This document shows positions 1-10,556 of a stretch of 64,000 nt of DNA, piece by piece. Source of the stretch: Nymphaea colorata (Eukaryota; Streptophyta; Magnoliopsida; Nymphaeales; Nymphaeaceae); assembly GCF_008831285.2 (NCBI RefSeq), contig NC_045140.1, positions 16,986,370 to 17,050,369 of the forward strand, given 5' to 3'. The notes under the pieces were generated by a model, which worked only from the letters and a program-made list of their open reading frames with translations, made no database searches and was not told where the DNA came from. Positions within the stretch are counted from its first letter, which is position 1. The number at the start of each line of letters is the position of its first letter. The position numbers and the translations under genes were made by a program.

Positions 1-632
1 ATCTATCCACTTAGGTGAATAAGAATATATTTGCAAAACCAATACATCACGCTGCATAGTACGCACATAAATTGCAATGGTAGAAGCACTCATAAACGAT
101 AGAACGTACAAAGACTTTTTTTTTATTTATTTATTTATACAACAGACTGAGCCAATAACATCTAACTTACACAAGTCGAAGAAAATGGACTGGGAGAAAC
201 GAAAGCCTTCAACTTCAACCTCAAACGCGTCGTGCCAGAAGCAATCCCTGGTTAGCACAGGCACGACAGATTGGGGATACAGGAAACTAAATTGGAGATA
301 CAGGAAACTAAGGACACGATGCAAGAAAGAGCCGAAAGCCTGCCATGAAAGAGAGTATCAGCAGCTTAGCCCCAAACACATGGAAAAAAGAGAAACAGAA
401 AAAGAAAAAAGCAACTGCCATGATTGAATATTTTAGACGAAAAAAGATCTTTCCCTTCTGCTAAACGGCAGAAACCGATTTCTTCAGAAAATACTCTTTT
501 TTTTTTTTTTTTGGCAAAGTGAAAGAAGAACATCTCAGTTTAATCTTGCCAATTAATGTTTGAGACTTACCATCCATGCCAAAGGATCATAAAAAAAGAA
601 AACGGACGCATGGAAGACCTTTGCCAACTTAC

Positions 633-790
633 GTTGCTTGGAGACAACCAGGGCCATTCTTCTGCGGAGGTGGCTGCTGCGGAGGCGCCTGCACGTACTG
701 CGGTGGCGGAGGGTACCCCGCCGGTGGAGGGTACCCTGGTGCAGGGTAGGGTTGCCCATAGTTTGGAGGTGCCTGATTGTAATAATTCAT
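633..790 (-). CDS. CYSTM-like protein, first coding exon (partial gene)
   Basis: Reading leftwards from the ATG at 790 gives 52 codons. The peptide starts MNYYNQAPPNYGQPY, continues with repeated GYPPP units and Q/P-rich sequence, and ends NGPGCLQA just before a GTAAGT donor at 632. A short Tyr/Pro/Gly/Gln-rich N-terminus split by an intron before a Cys-rich membrane segment is typical of plant CYSTM proteins. These are small tail-anchored proteins linked to stress and immunity. I could not find the Cys-rich second exon between 1 and 630, so it probably lies beyond the left edge. The start is the only ATG in this frame and matches the usual family N-terminus. Alternatives are another small proline-rich protein or a relic that has lost exon 2. 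Confidence 0.6.
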
Positions 791-2317
791 CATTCAGGAC
801 TACGAGTCCCTGAAGCTTGAAGCAGCAAGTGCAGACGAAAGAAGAGGAGGAGCAAGGAGGAATGGGAGGTGGGTGAGGAAGAGAAGGATGTAAATAAATA
901 CAAGGGCAACAAGGGAAACCAGTTGCAAGGTGTAGCCGATGGTTCCAACTTCCAACCGAGCAATTTCCTTCACAGTTCAGCTTTTTGCAAGGGCTGACGA
1001 TGGGAGACTTACTCGTCTCGATCGCCAAGTCCACGGCGCGGCGTCTATATGTGATCCAGTAGTTGGTGCTGGCCTAGCAAAGTTGCGTTGACCCAGTTCA
1101 ACTAAACTGGGTTTAGCACAATAATTTTTTTAATTTCTTTTATCAACGGATGCTTTCAAAATATTGCGTTCAAATTTTTTTTAAAAAAAAAAAAAAAAAC
1201 TCGTCTTATTGGGATTTCACATCGTTTTTAGGGATGTCAAGGAATCCCATTTCAATTAAGCTATTATACCCTTTATTATACCTGGTTTTATTAGTTCAAA
1301 TATTTTTCAGTTCATAATACGAGAATATGAAAGAAGAAAAGTTTCAAACCCAAAACAAAATACGAAAGGCAATCTATTTTTGTTCCTCAAACACAAAAAA
1401 CTTTTTCACTTTGGCGATGAATAATTTTTCTGGATATGTAATCATACCCTTCATATGCTTTGCAAAAGATTTGTTGGCAGAGATTTTGTCCTAGATATCA
1501 AACATTGTCTTAAGGATGGATTTCACTAATTAGTAGTTAAGAAATAGTAGAGGATGAATCTAAAAGTATGAAAAAAGTAAGCAGCTGGGAATTTGAAAAG
1601 AGATGCAAAATATTTAGAAGAATCAATGATGTCACCAAGGTGGGACCGTCCTGAGGGACCTGTAAAATAATTAAAAAATGATGCATTCTACATAGAGTGA
1701 AACAAGGGTAGCTTGAGTCTCCAATTTGAAGCACGACAACTGGGACCACCATAGCACTTCTCTTCTTACACCTATAACTCCGTTAACCTTTACATTAAGC
1801 TTCAAGTTAGATAATGCTAATAGAACATGACACGTTCCCACTATTTAACTTACTATGTAAGAGTCATTTTTATCGTCGACAGCATAAGACCTTTTTCTAG
1901 TCTCGATCTTGACTTCTTTGATTTGAGCTCCGCTTGTGTGAACCCCTTGTATGAAGAGGATGAAGAAAAGCATGAGAGAGAGAAGCACCAATGTTAAATA
2001 CTGTTTGACGAGGTGAGGCCGATAACGTAAAAAAAACGAAGTACGTATTAACATGCAGCTGCATTTGTTTTTCCGATCCTCCATCCCCCGTGGAGAAATG
2101 TGTAGTGGGAAACTGAGAAAACATGCAACCACTTATCTGTCATACGTAATTTTGGACTTGATTTGCTCTCGTAGCTATGCTCTTGCTATACACCGGGAGA
2201 CCTGACTAATGTCTGTCTAGAACTTCTGCGAAAGCATGATGCTAAATGATTTAAATAGCTAATTTTGATTCCCTTAAATTAGAGTGCGAAGACGCAGGAG
2301 GGGAAGTTGGCGGCGCG
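791..2317. other. Intergenic region, CYSTM-like gene to resistance relic
   Basis: No reading frame here has a recognisable domain. The part next to 791 is the likely leader and promoter of the leftward CYSTM-like gene. On the minus strand it is CT-rich and has a TATTTATTTA-type box around 888-900. The rest is AT-rich, with a poly-A/T run at about 1177-1199. The last 40 bases before 2318 are more GC-rich and were probably the leader of the former resistance gene. Confidence 0.5.
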
Positions 2318-4690
2318 ATGGCTGAAATTGCCGTCGGGTTCTTGCTCCAAAGCTTGGAACGCGTCTTCGCAGACGAAGGCAGCCTCTCGACTCGTGTCCA
2401 GCATGAAGTCAACGCCCTAAGGTTAGTGCTGGAGAGCTTGAAGTCCTTTCTAAGGGACGCTGACAGCAGGCAGAGTGAAGATGCGCCAAATCAGGCTGTG
2501 GAGACGTCGGTCGAGCAGGTGCGACGATCAGCCTTTGATTCGGAGGACATCATAGATGAGTTTATACTTCACTTTGGGGGACTCAATGGAACCGGGCTCT
2601 CTGCGGAGGGTTTATCGGTCGAGAGAGCGTCATAATCTCGCAGGAAGGATCACGGAGATGAAGGAGACAATAAGAGCGATATCTGAAGCAAGGGTGAATT
2701 GGCTCGACTTGAATCAGTATAGGGAAGGATCCAGATCCAAGGGTGCCGATCTGAGTTTGAGGTTGGATCTTCCCGCTGAGATGCCATGGGGATAGAACAT
2801 GAGATTGAGAAGGTAAAGACATTTTTAGTAGGAGAAGGAAAGGAACTGACGACAATCTTATTGCATGGGGAGGCAGGTATGGGGAAGACGACCCTTGCTA
2901 AGAAGGCGTATAACGACTACAATGTGTTTGCCACATTTCGATTGTCACGCATGGGTCACGGTATACAAATCTTTTCGTCCCATCGAAGCTGTCCTTTGCT
3001 TGTTAAAGGGTTTCTATAGATCAAGTAACGAAATGTTTCCTTACAATGTCAAGGATAAGAAGGACGCCGAAGAACTGGCGCTAGAACTGAATATGTATCT
3101 CAAGCAACGGCGGTATCTCCTCGTTCTGCTTGATGTATGGGGTGCTGATGTCCTGGAAAGGCTTAGTCGTGCATTTCCAAGCGACAACTGCGGACGCAGG
3201 ATCCTGGTCGCTTCTAGTGATCCCTATGTTGTTTCAGCCGTCGAAAAGTCGATGACGGAGAGGACGGCCATTTCCTCTAGACTGAAACTCTTGCCTCCCA
3301 AAGCACCTGTTCTGCAGGAAGGCATTCCGTGAAGGTATTTGTCCACCGGATCTTATCGATTGCTGTCAGAACCTAGTGGACATGTGCGGTGGTTGGCCGA
3401 TCGCAATTGTGACACTAGGGGCTGCTATGTCCAAGGTGGAGCAGTTTCCAAAAGAATGGAATAGGGTTCGCGACCACCTGGGCTTCGAGCTGGGTGCTAA
3501 TCAAGATTTTCGTGCCTTGACGAGAGTCATCTCTCTGAGTTATGATTGAGCTGCCTGTACACCTTAAGACATGTTTTCTATATTGTGTCATCTTTCCCAG
3601 GGATTATTCTATAAAAGTAAACAAGTTGATCAGACTATGGGCGGTCGAGGGGTTCATTGAGAGAAGGCCGGATCTGGCTGTGGAAGAACTTGGAAAGCAA
3701 TATCTTCAACAACTTATCGACAGGAGCTTCCTCCAAATTTTAGGAAAGAATGCTAAAGGACACATGCAAGATGCACGATCTTGTGCGTGAATGGGTGTTG
3801 CCAATATCTTCAAAGCAGTGGTTTTTAAATATGAGATCTGCAGATAATGGAAACGAGGGCAACGAAAATGAGAACCAAAGAACCAGGCATCTGTCACTCC
3901 ACGGGGCTGGCACCCGAATATCTCGAACACTTTGCAAGCGAGCAGCTGCAGTGCATCCGCTCATTCTTCATGTTTGGTGCACCGGACAGCGACATTAGTG
4001 TCAGCAATCGTTTTTTGTTAATGAGAGTCTTGGATCTACAAGATGCACCCCTTAATGAGCTGCCGAATGCTTAGGTGGTTTGTTTCATTTGAGATACTTG
4101 AACCTGAGAAGGACCGGCCTCAGGAGGCTCCCAGCTTTTATTAAGAAGCTTCACAAACTTGAAGCATTGGACATAAGGGACAACCAAATAGAAAGACTAC
4201 CCAACATATCAAAGCTGAGAATTCTGCGCTACGTATCAGCATATTCCCATCTCACCGATCCCTTCACTCTCGATCAGTTATCGGGATGTGATTTCCCAAG
4301 CCAAATCTGTACCTGTAGGTGCATGAGAAAGTTGTGGGGCATAAATGCAACCGACAAAATTGTTGAAGCAGTTGGTAACTTGAACCAACTTAAACATCTC
4401 CGGATAAGAAAGGTGAAAGGAGAGCGTGGAAAGGGACTCTGCCGCTCCGTCAAAGATGGACGAACTTCCTTCACTGGGCATATCTGTTAGCAGAATTACG
4501 GGGATTGCCTTCATTTGTTAGGAAGGTGTATATAATAACTGCCTTATCATGTTTCCTTTCTCTCCGTTTCCATATCATGTTTTTAACAATATCCTGTAAC
4601 AGCGAGGATGAGTATCTAAAGCTAGAGTCGCTAGGGAGTCCACCGCCCCCTCTCAGCTCCCCTAATAAAAAGCATGACGCTAGAAGTTGA
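2318..4690 (+). pseudogene. CC-NBS-LRR disease-resistance gene relic, copy A
   Basis: The piece starting MAEIAVGFLLQSLERVF is an Rx-type coiled-coil N-terminus and reaches the EDIIDEF motif near 2550. Later motifs are recognisable but in shifting frames. They are a P-loop GEAGMGKTTLAKKAY (about 2866-2910), kinase-2 RRYLLVLLDVWG (about 3109), RNBS-B GRRILVASSD (about 3193), GLPL-type CGGWPIAIVTLGAA (about 3387), RNBS-D LKTCFLYCVIFPRDY (about 3566), MHD-type CKMHDLVREW (about 3764) and leucine-rich repeats (4080-4460). Frame changes near 2560, 2790, 2950, 3320, 3540, 3760, 3850, 4075 and 4450 rule out a single protein. Intact relatives are intracellular immune receptors of about 900 residues. 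The relic fades out after the SEDEYLKLESLGSP segment near 4610-4650. Confidence 0.9.
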
Positions 4691-4810
4691 TACATATAAA
4701 ACCTTACCACATGCACAATTGGCATTTTTCTCAGATTAAATTTCATGCTGAAACTTTTCTCAGTTCAGCCCTTGACATGCACAAGGAATAATTGGTGCTT
4801 ATCTGGGAGC

Positions 4811-6817
4811 CTAGTTAAGAACTTGTTTGTAGAATCTGTCATCAATTTCTTTGTAAAGGTGGATTTTTGCACCGAAATAATGGTCCTCTCTTTGCTCTGG
4901 AATGCTTGTGACTGTATAATGGGACACGTTTGTCAAATAAATGTTTTGGAGGTTGGTGAGACGCTCACGGTCAGGTATCTCCTTGAACTCTGGGCACTCA
5001 CATATGGATAGCGTGTTTGAAGTTGTGGCAAGGCTCCATCTTTCACGATAATGCTTCTCAACTTCCAAAGCTTCATGATCGTGAAAGTTTTCAATTTAGG
5101 AAAACTATTTGTTCCTTGACATAAGCTCCCTCCCTTCGTACGCATCATAGAGTTTTAACCACAGCAAATTGCGCAATTCTTGGAGGCAAGAGAAAGGGCC
5201 CTCAGGTAACTTGGAAAAGTACCCAACCCCCTTATGTTACTGAGGCGATTCATCCAACTGGGGAAGCTTTCCATTCTTCCAAATAGCCAGACGACTTCCA
5301 GATGAGGTGCTGGGGTGGTGAGTGCTTCCAGCTTTAAACACTCGCCTTCAGCACGAGATGATATGCCAAGAGCAAGAAGGTCCCTCATCTTCTCAATAGA
5401 CGCACAAAGCTTCTTTCCTTGTTCTTCTTTGACCTTGAATATGCCAAGGTTTTTAAGTTGGGTCAAGTTGCCAATTGTTTCAACGATCTTGCTGGTGGCA
5501 TTTATACCTGACATTTCCGGAGGCTCTCAGACATACAGATCTGGTATGGAAATTGGCGTCCTGATAGTTGGCCAATGGTGAAAGGATGGATGACATGCGA
5601 CTATGAGGATACATATCGCAATTTCTTGGCTTTTGACAAGCCTGGTAGCTTTTCAATTTGATTATCCCTGATGTCTAATGGTTGTAAATTGTAGAGCTTC
5701 CCTAGCTATTCTGGGATTTTCTTCAGATTGGTTTTTCTCAAGTTTAAGTATTTTAAATGGTACAAATGACCTATGCTGTCAGGGAGTTCCTCCACAAAGC
5801 CACCTTGCAGGTCCAATACCCTCATTAATATGAATTTATGGACCATGTTAGGGATGCAGGGTGAATCAAAACATCAACAAAGAACGAAGTCGCCGTGCCA
5901 TCTATCGATCCTACGAAACATGTCTCTCGTGGTTTGGCTATTAGCGCCGATAAACGATAAAGACCTGCTTCTTTCATTACCTGGTCCACGATCTTGGGAT
6001 CCATTATTTTCGTGTATTATTTTTGAAAGCCCATGCCTCTTAGGTATTGGCATTACCAGTTCCCGTAGAAGATCATGCATTTGGCACGTCTTTACTCTTC
6101 CTTTGTCATTTCTTTCTACCACTAGGAGTAAGCTCCTTCTAGTAAGTTCCTCAAGGTATTGCTTCCCCACCTGTTCTACCGTCATGCTTCTAACCCTTCA
6201 CTCACCCAGAGTCTTATCAACCTATTTGCTCCAATCAAACAGTTTTTTGGGAATATGCCACAGTACAGGAAGCATGCTTTGAGGTGTATAGGCAGCTCAT
6301 CATAGCTCAAAGAGAAGATTCCTCTTACTGTACGAAGTTCAGGATTGGCACTTAAACTCCCAAGGCAGGCGGTCATGAAACCTTGTCCATTCTTTCGGTC
6401 TCAACTTCTATGTTGGAAGCCACATTTTCTAACTTCTAAGCGAGATGTGATGATCAGTCTGCATCGGCAATGCCGCTTAGAAAATGCAAAAACTTATGGT
6501 GCTTAAGACATCACTTCTGCGTACATCATCTAGCACGATGAGAGTCCTTCGGCCGAGGAGATGCTGTCTGACTGCTTCCCCTAGTGATCTCACGTCTCCG
6601 AGCAGGTCAGAACCTGGAACCTTGAGCTCAATCAACAGGCGTCGATTTTGGTAGAAACCCATGCAAAGCACTCGTGTTCGTCTCGTAGATTTTGGTAGAC
6701 TTGCCTGGCAAGGTTTGTCTGCCCGAGCCCCCATCCGTACTTACAAGACTGCCTGGAGGTTGGGGTCTTCGGTGGTCGACCATTCTGTCAACTTCTTGAT
6801 GTCATCTTGGATTCCCC
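4811..6817 (-). pseudogene. CC-NBS-LRR disease-resistance gene relic, copy B, N-terminus lost
   Basis: On the minus strand the relic begins at about 6817 with GIQDDIKKLTEW, equivalent to WGIEHEIEKVKTF in copy A. There follow a broken P-loop (about 6710-6740), kinase-2 RRTLIVLDDVRRSDVL (about 6515), RNBS-D LKACFLYCGIFPKN (about 6260), MHD-type CQMHDLLRELVMP (about 6060), and LRRs from about 5830 to 4811. The coiled-coil domain is absent because the sequence runs straight into the OPT relic. The GLPL region (about 6380-6480) is badly eroded. There are several frameshifts and internal stops. The LRR segment NATSKIVETIGNLTQLKNL parallels NATDKIVEAVGNLNQLKHL in copy A, so both come from one subfamily. 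A-to-B spacing is only about 120 bp, tail to tail. Confidence 0.88.
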
Positions 6818-7490
6818 ACCACTGTATCCCAAAGATGGATCTATACTGCAGCGCAAAGTAGGTGAGAACGGCGGAGAAGGCAACACCTGCATCGAGCCCC
6901 GCGGACAGAACATAATTGTGCCATGCCCACCACTGCTTGTACTTCCTATACACCACAAAGTTAAATGCTATACCAACTGCTCCCCAAGCCAAGTAGTTGA
7001 CTGCCGTCGCCTGGTGGCATCATCGCAGTTGCACCAATCAAGATGGGCATGTTGATGAGGCTGATCCACTTTGCCTTTGGAAACAGGCGTGAGCACACCC
7101 AGACAGGGACAGGTGCGAGTAGACCCACTAGGAACCACCAGTTCTGCCCGGCAAGGACTCCCAGCCTGCCAAACATGCGAAGTGGGCCGACCACACCCCA
7201 GATGATAGAGGCATTGTAGAACACATCGTCGCCTGGGCAAGTCCATGGGCTGGAGGGGTCGAGGAGTGCTTTGTTGCAGATGTTGGGAACTCTTGTGAGC
7301 AGCCACCATGCCGTACCAAAGTAGACGGATGATGAAACCAGCGTGCCAACAAGCTGTGCAATAAGATAAAGGCCAATAGTTTTAGACGAAATCAAGCACA
7401 CACATGTACGAACACATGGAAGGATCCAGCGATGTTACTGTTAGTTGTACCAACAAGTTTACCACACACATACACTTTCAAATAGAGAGA

Positions 7491-7530
7491 GACAGAGAGA
7501 CAGAGAGAGAAAGAGAGAGAGAGAGAGAGA
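7491..7530. repeat. GA microsatellite in OPT relic intron
   Basis: This is an imperfect GA/GAGACA tract immediately beyond the splice donor of the [11 protein letters not shown] exon, on the minus-strand intron side. Confidence 0.85.
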
Positions 7531-8817
7531 CCGAGACCTGAACAACGAACATAGATCTTGGAGGGATCTTCATGTAGTGGCCAAGCTTGAAATCTGAGAG
7601 GAACATGATGGCCTGGGACATGCTGATGTAGCCATAGGTTTTGAAGGCCACATTTGCAAGAGGCCTGCCTGGGTACAAGTAACCAATGATCAGCTCTGTG
7701 ATCACGTTCAACCCAGGTTGCTGCACAAGTAATGCAAGATTCGTATCAGTGAAATGGAACAAGAAAGAAAAATACCAACTAAGCGATAAATAAATTCCGC
7801 ACAAATGGGTCGGAATATGTAAAAGAAATTACTGGTCCGGAGTGAGGTAACATTCAACCCAATGCCCAAGGCTAAGGTTTCTTAACAGTGTATTTTTTAG
7901 CTCACCTGATTGGTGGTAGCTTGGATGATGCCAATAGGGAGGGTGAAGAAGAAGGCAATGGCACAAGCAAGAAGGATGCCCCACCACGGCAACTGAAGCT
8001 GGCCCCCGAACCCCAAGCAAGCAAGGAAGACAAGGCCAACCACGCAAATCAGGATGATGCTGAACCACCATTCGGGCACCACCACATAGTTCTTCTTCAT
8101 CAGCCTGGTGTGGACGTCGCCAACATGATCACTGAATGCCTGTTTGGTTTGCCGGTAGATTGATCTGCACACAGTAATGGAAGAACCATGCTCAGATTTG
8201 GTTCAGATATCTGACCAAATTCAAATCTGATTAATCAAAATCTAGTCTCCAATCAAATCCATCCGCACGTGCACGCGCAGAAGCAAATTGCATAGTCATG
8301 GTTCAGTACATAAGACATACTTTCCATGGAAGAGAGCAACATGGGAGATGGTAGCCGCAAGAGTGGCGAAGCTGATGCCGTAAGTGAAGGCAAAGAAGAT
8401 GCTGCGATGGATCTTGCTATAGCCAGTGTAGCCGACGGGGTCGAATTCAAACGTCTTCTGGTTAAGTATCCAGGAGATGTTGTAGGGCTTGCCCCACTGA
8501 TCGAAGACGTGGGGGGAGAAGATGGGGAAGCGCTTGGCATTGTAAGAGTTGGTTCAGTAGGCGATGGGGAGCATGACATAGACCACCAAGAAGAAACCAG
8601 CCATTACATTGAGGACGGTGAAGCCAGGAGTGGCGAGCGGGCTGCCCAGTAACACGACAACCGTCGACCAGTCGAGGCCGATGGAGCCGAGGCCGAGGCT
8701 GGACCTGCCGGAACCGATCTGCTGGGTGGCGACGGAGTCCTTCCAGATCCAGCACACAAAGGAGAGGGCAGTGATTGAAGGGAATAGATAGTTGGGGACG
8801 ATGTAGTAGCAGTAACC

Positions 8818-9130
8818 ATTGGTCAATTTTTTTGTAATTTAGTTTAAACCAAGTGTGGTCTGGTACGTGCAAATATGAATGCTTACAAATTTCTATGAAC
8901 TGTCAAACCAACTGATTGTTTTAAAAAACAAATATCATATTATGCGGTTTTATTGAGCTACCGTCGGCCGCTTGGTTGCTTGTTGACTTGGAGCGGCAAC
9001 AGATTGGTCCATATTTTTGTAATTTAGTTTATTAGAGTTGTGTACAAATTTGAATTCTTATTAGTTCGAAACTTGGGGGACTTGATGTTTCTATACCAAC
9101 TGATTGTTTGATAAAACAAATACAATATTA
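8818..9130. repeat. Diverged tandem duplication in place of a missing OPT exon
   Basis: Two related segments, about 8818-8942 and 9004-9130, both contain TTTTTGTAATTTAGTTT, a CAAAT.TGAAT stretch, CCAACTGATTGTTT and AAAACAAATA.. ending ATATTA. They occupy the place where the OPT exon after TTQ should be, and one abuts the truncated start of the GYCYYIVPNYLF exon without a recognisable splice acceptor. Confidence 0.7.
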
Positions 9131-9733
9131 GAAGCCATACCAGCAGGAGCCAGAATGCAGGGAAACTAATGTATAAATAAGCAACTTGTATTCTGTGTGG
9201 GCAGTTGCCCACACTTCTCTGCCACTGCCCGGTGTCAATATGGAAGCTACCATTTGTATGTCATTCAAATCCGTTTGCAAAAGAACAGTGAAAGCGGAAG
9301 ACACCTGCGTTGTCTGTGACAGCAAGAATGCAGCCACGGGGTGGAGCTGCCTGTGGTAGAAGGCCTTAACTATGGTGATGATGTTCACAGCATACACAGA
9401 GTTGGAGCCAGAGTTTGCAAAAATCGTGATCAGCACATGTTCCTTGATATTGAAGGGCCCCGGATTCAGCGAAAACTCCCACTTGGTTCCTGGAATTCGG
9501 ACCACCTTGGCCGGAAGTGTGGCCGCCATGAGCTTCCCCAGGGGCAACGCAACGATCTGGGCTGAGATGGAGGACACGGTTAGTTGGTTCTGCCTGTAGC
9601 CGAAGAACGGGTTCAAGAAGGCCAGCAGGGCACATGAGAACAGGCCCAGAGTCCATGCCCAGAGTCCAAAGCTGATCATTTGGATCAGTGGTGCAAACAG
9701 ATCAAAATACGATCGATAAACTCCTTCCCACAT

Positions 9734-10364
9734 CTGACCTTCATTTGAGATTCCAACTGTGTGAAATCCACTTTTTAAACAAAGTAGCTTTCAAAACTGT
9801 GATTCTTTGATAAAACTGTGGAATTATGCTACGATTGAGGAAGGCGTTGAACGGTAGATCCACGGTCGACCCATTTGAAGCCTAGTGCCACCCATTGCAC
9901 CAAGCCCCTTGGTCTGGTGACAATCATATATCTTTTTTTGTTTTCATGTGAATCCAGAGAGAAAAATATTGCTTAACCTCAGCTTTAATATTGATTTGAT
10001 CAGTGAGAACTATCATTTTGCATCCGCTTCTTCCGCAAAGTTTTTGGTTATCATTTGCAACGACAATTACATACTCTTGTTTTCAAGTGAAATACTAGAG
10101 AATAATATTGCTAACATCAATTCTCGTGGAGATTTACTCGGTGGGACCTCATCATTTTTGCACTCGCTTTTTCCACGAGGATTTTTGTTATTATTTGCAA
10201 GGGTGGAGGTTGACAGCCTGGGCGCCTGAGGTTTAGAGTTTTAACAATATCTTAACCAACATGCTCAAGATAATTGAGATTGAGGTCAAGTTGCCACATC
10301 TGTACAAACTGAAATCAAGATGAAGCCAACCCTGATGACAGTCAGCCAATGCAATGTCATCAGT

Positions 10365-10399
<35 letters not shown>

Positions 10400-10556
10400 A
10401 GGAGAAAACTCGTTCTCAAGACGCCGTTTATGCATATATTACACTCATTCTTTCTTGGGGCGGAGACTCATTCTTTCTTCGGGCGGAGACAAAATTAGAG
10501 ACAGCTTCATTGCTGTACAAAAAGACAAAATTACGCCTCTTGCAAGGCCTTGCAAA
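9734..10556. other. Intergenic region with diverged tandem duplication and GA tract
   Basis: This lies between the OPT relic and the 3' end of the FNBP4-like gene. Two related units of roughly 130 bp, about 9930-10060 and 10065-10200, share TTGTTTTCA.GTGAA, AATATTGCT and TTTTTG(G)TTAT.ATTTGCAA. A GA microsatellite lies at 10367-10395. No gene is supported. Confidence 0.6.

Larger units (their letters stand above)
6812..9733 (-). pseudogene. Oligopeptide transporter (OPT family) relic
   Basis: OPT proteins are multi-pass plasma-membrane carriers that move short peptides or metal chelates with protons. Five exons are visible on the minus strand: about 9690-9305 (FFGYRQNQLTV, NPGPFNIKEHVLITIFA); about 8817-8321 (PNYLFPSITALS to VALFHGK); 8164-7906 (SIYRQTKQAFSDH, PEWWF); 7720-7538 ([29 protein letters not shown]); and 7353-6812 ([36 protein letters not shown]). 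Four lesions show it is dead. The exon after TTQ, about 65 residues, is missing. Trp is replaced by TGA at 8554-8556 (PIAY*TNSYNAKRFP). One extra base near 7009-7012 shifts the frame after MPP. The conserved C-terminal tail after IQWWG is replaced by resistance-gene sequence. The N-terminus before WTLGL is also not recognisable. Confidence 0.9.

Noticed and set aside
127..427. Candidate second exon of the CYSTM-like gene on the minus strand after TTTCATGGCAG near 340
   Set aside because: The reading RLSALSCIVSLVSC keeps some Cys but lacks the run of consecutive cysteines expected in the family, so I left exon 2 outside the window.
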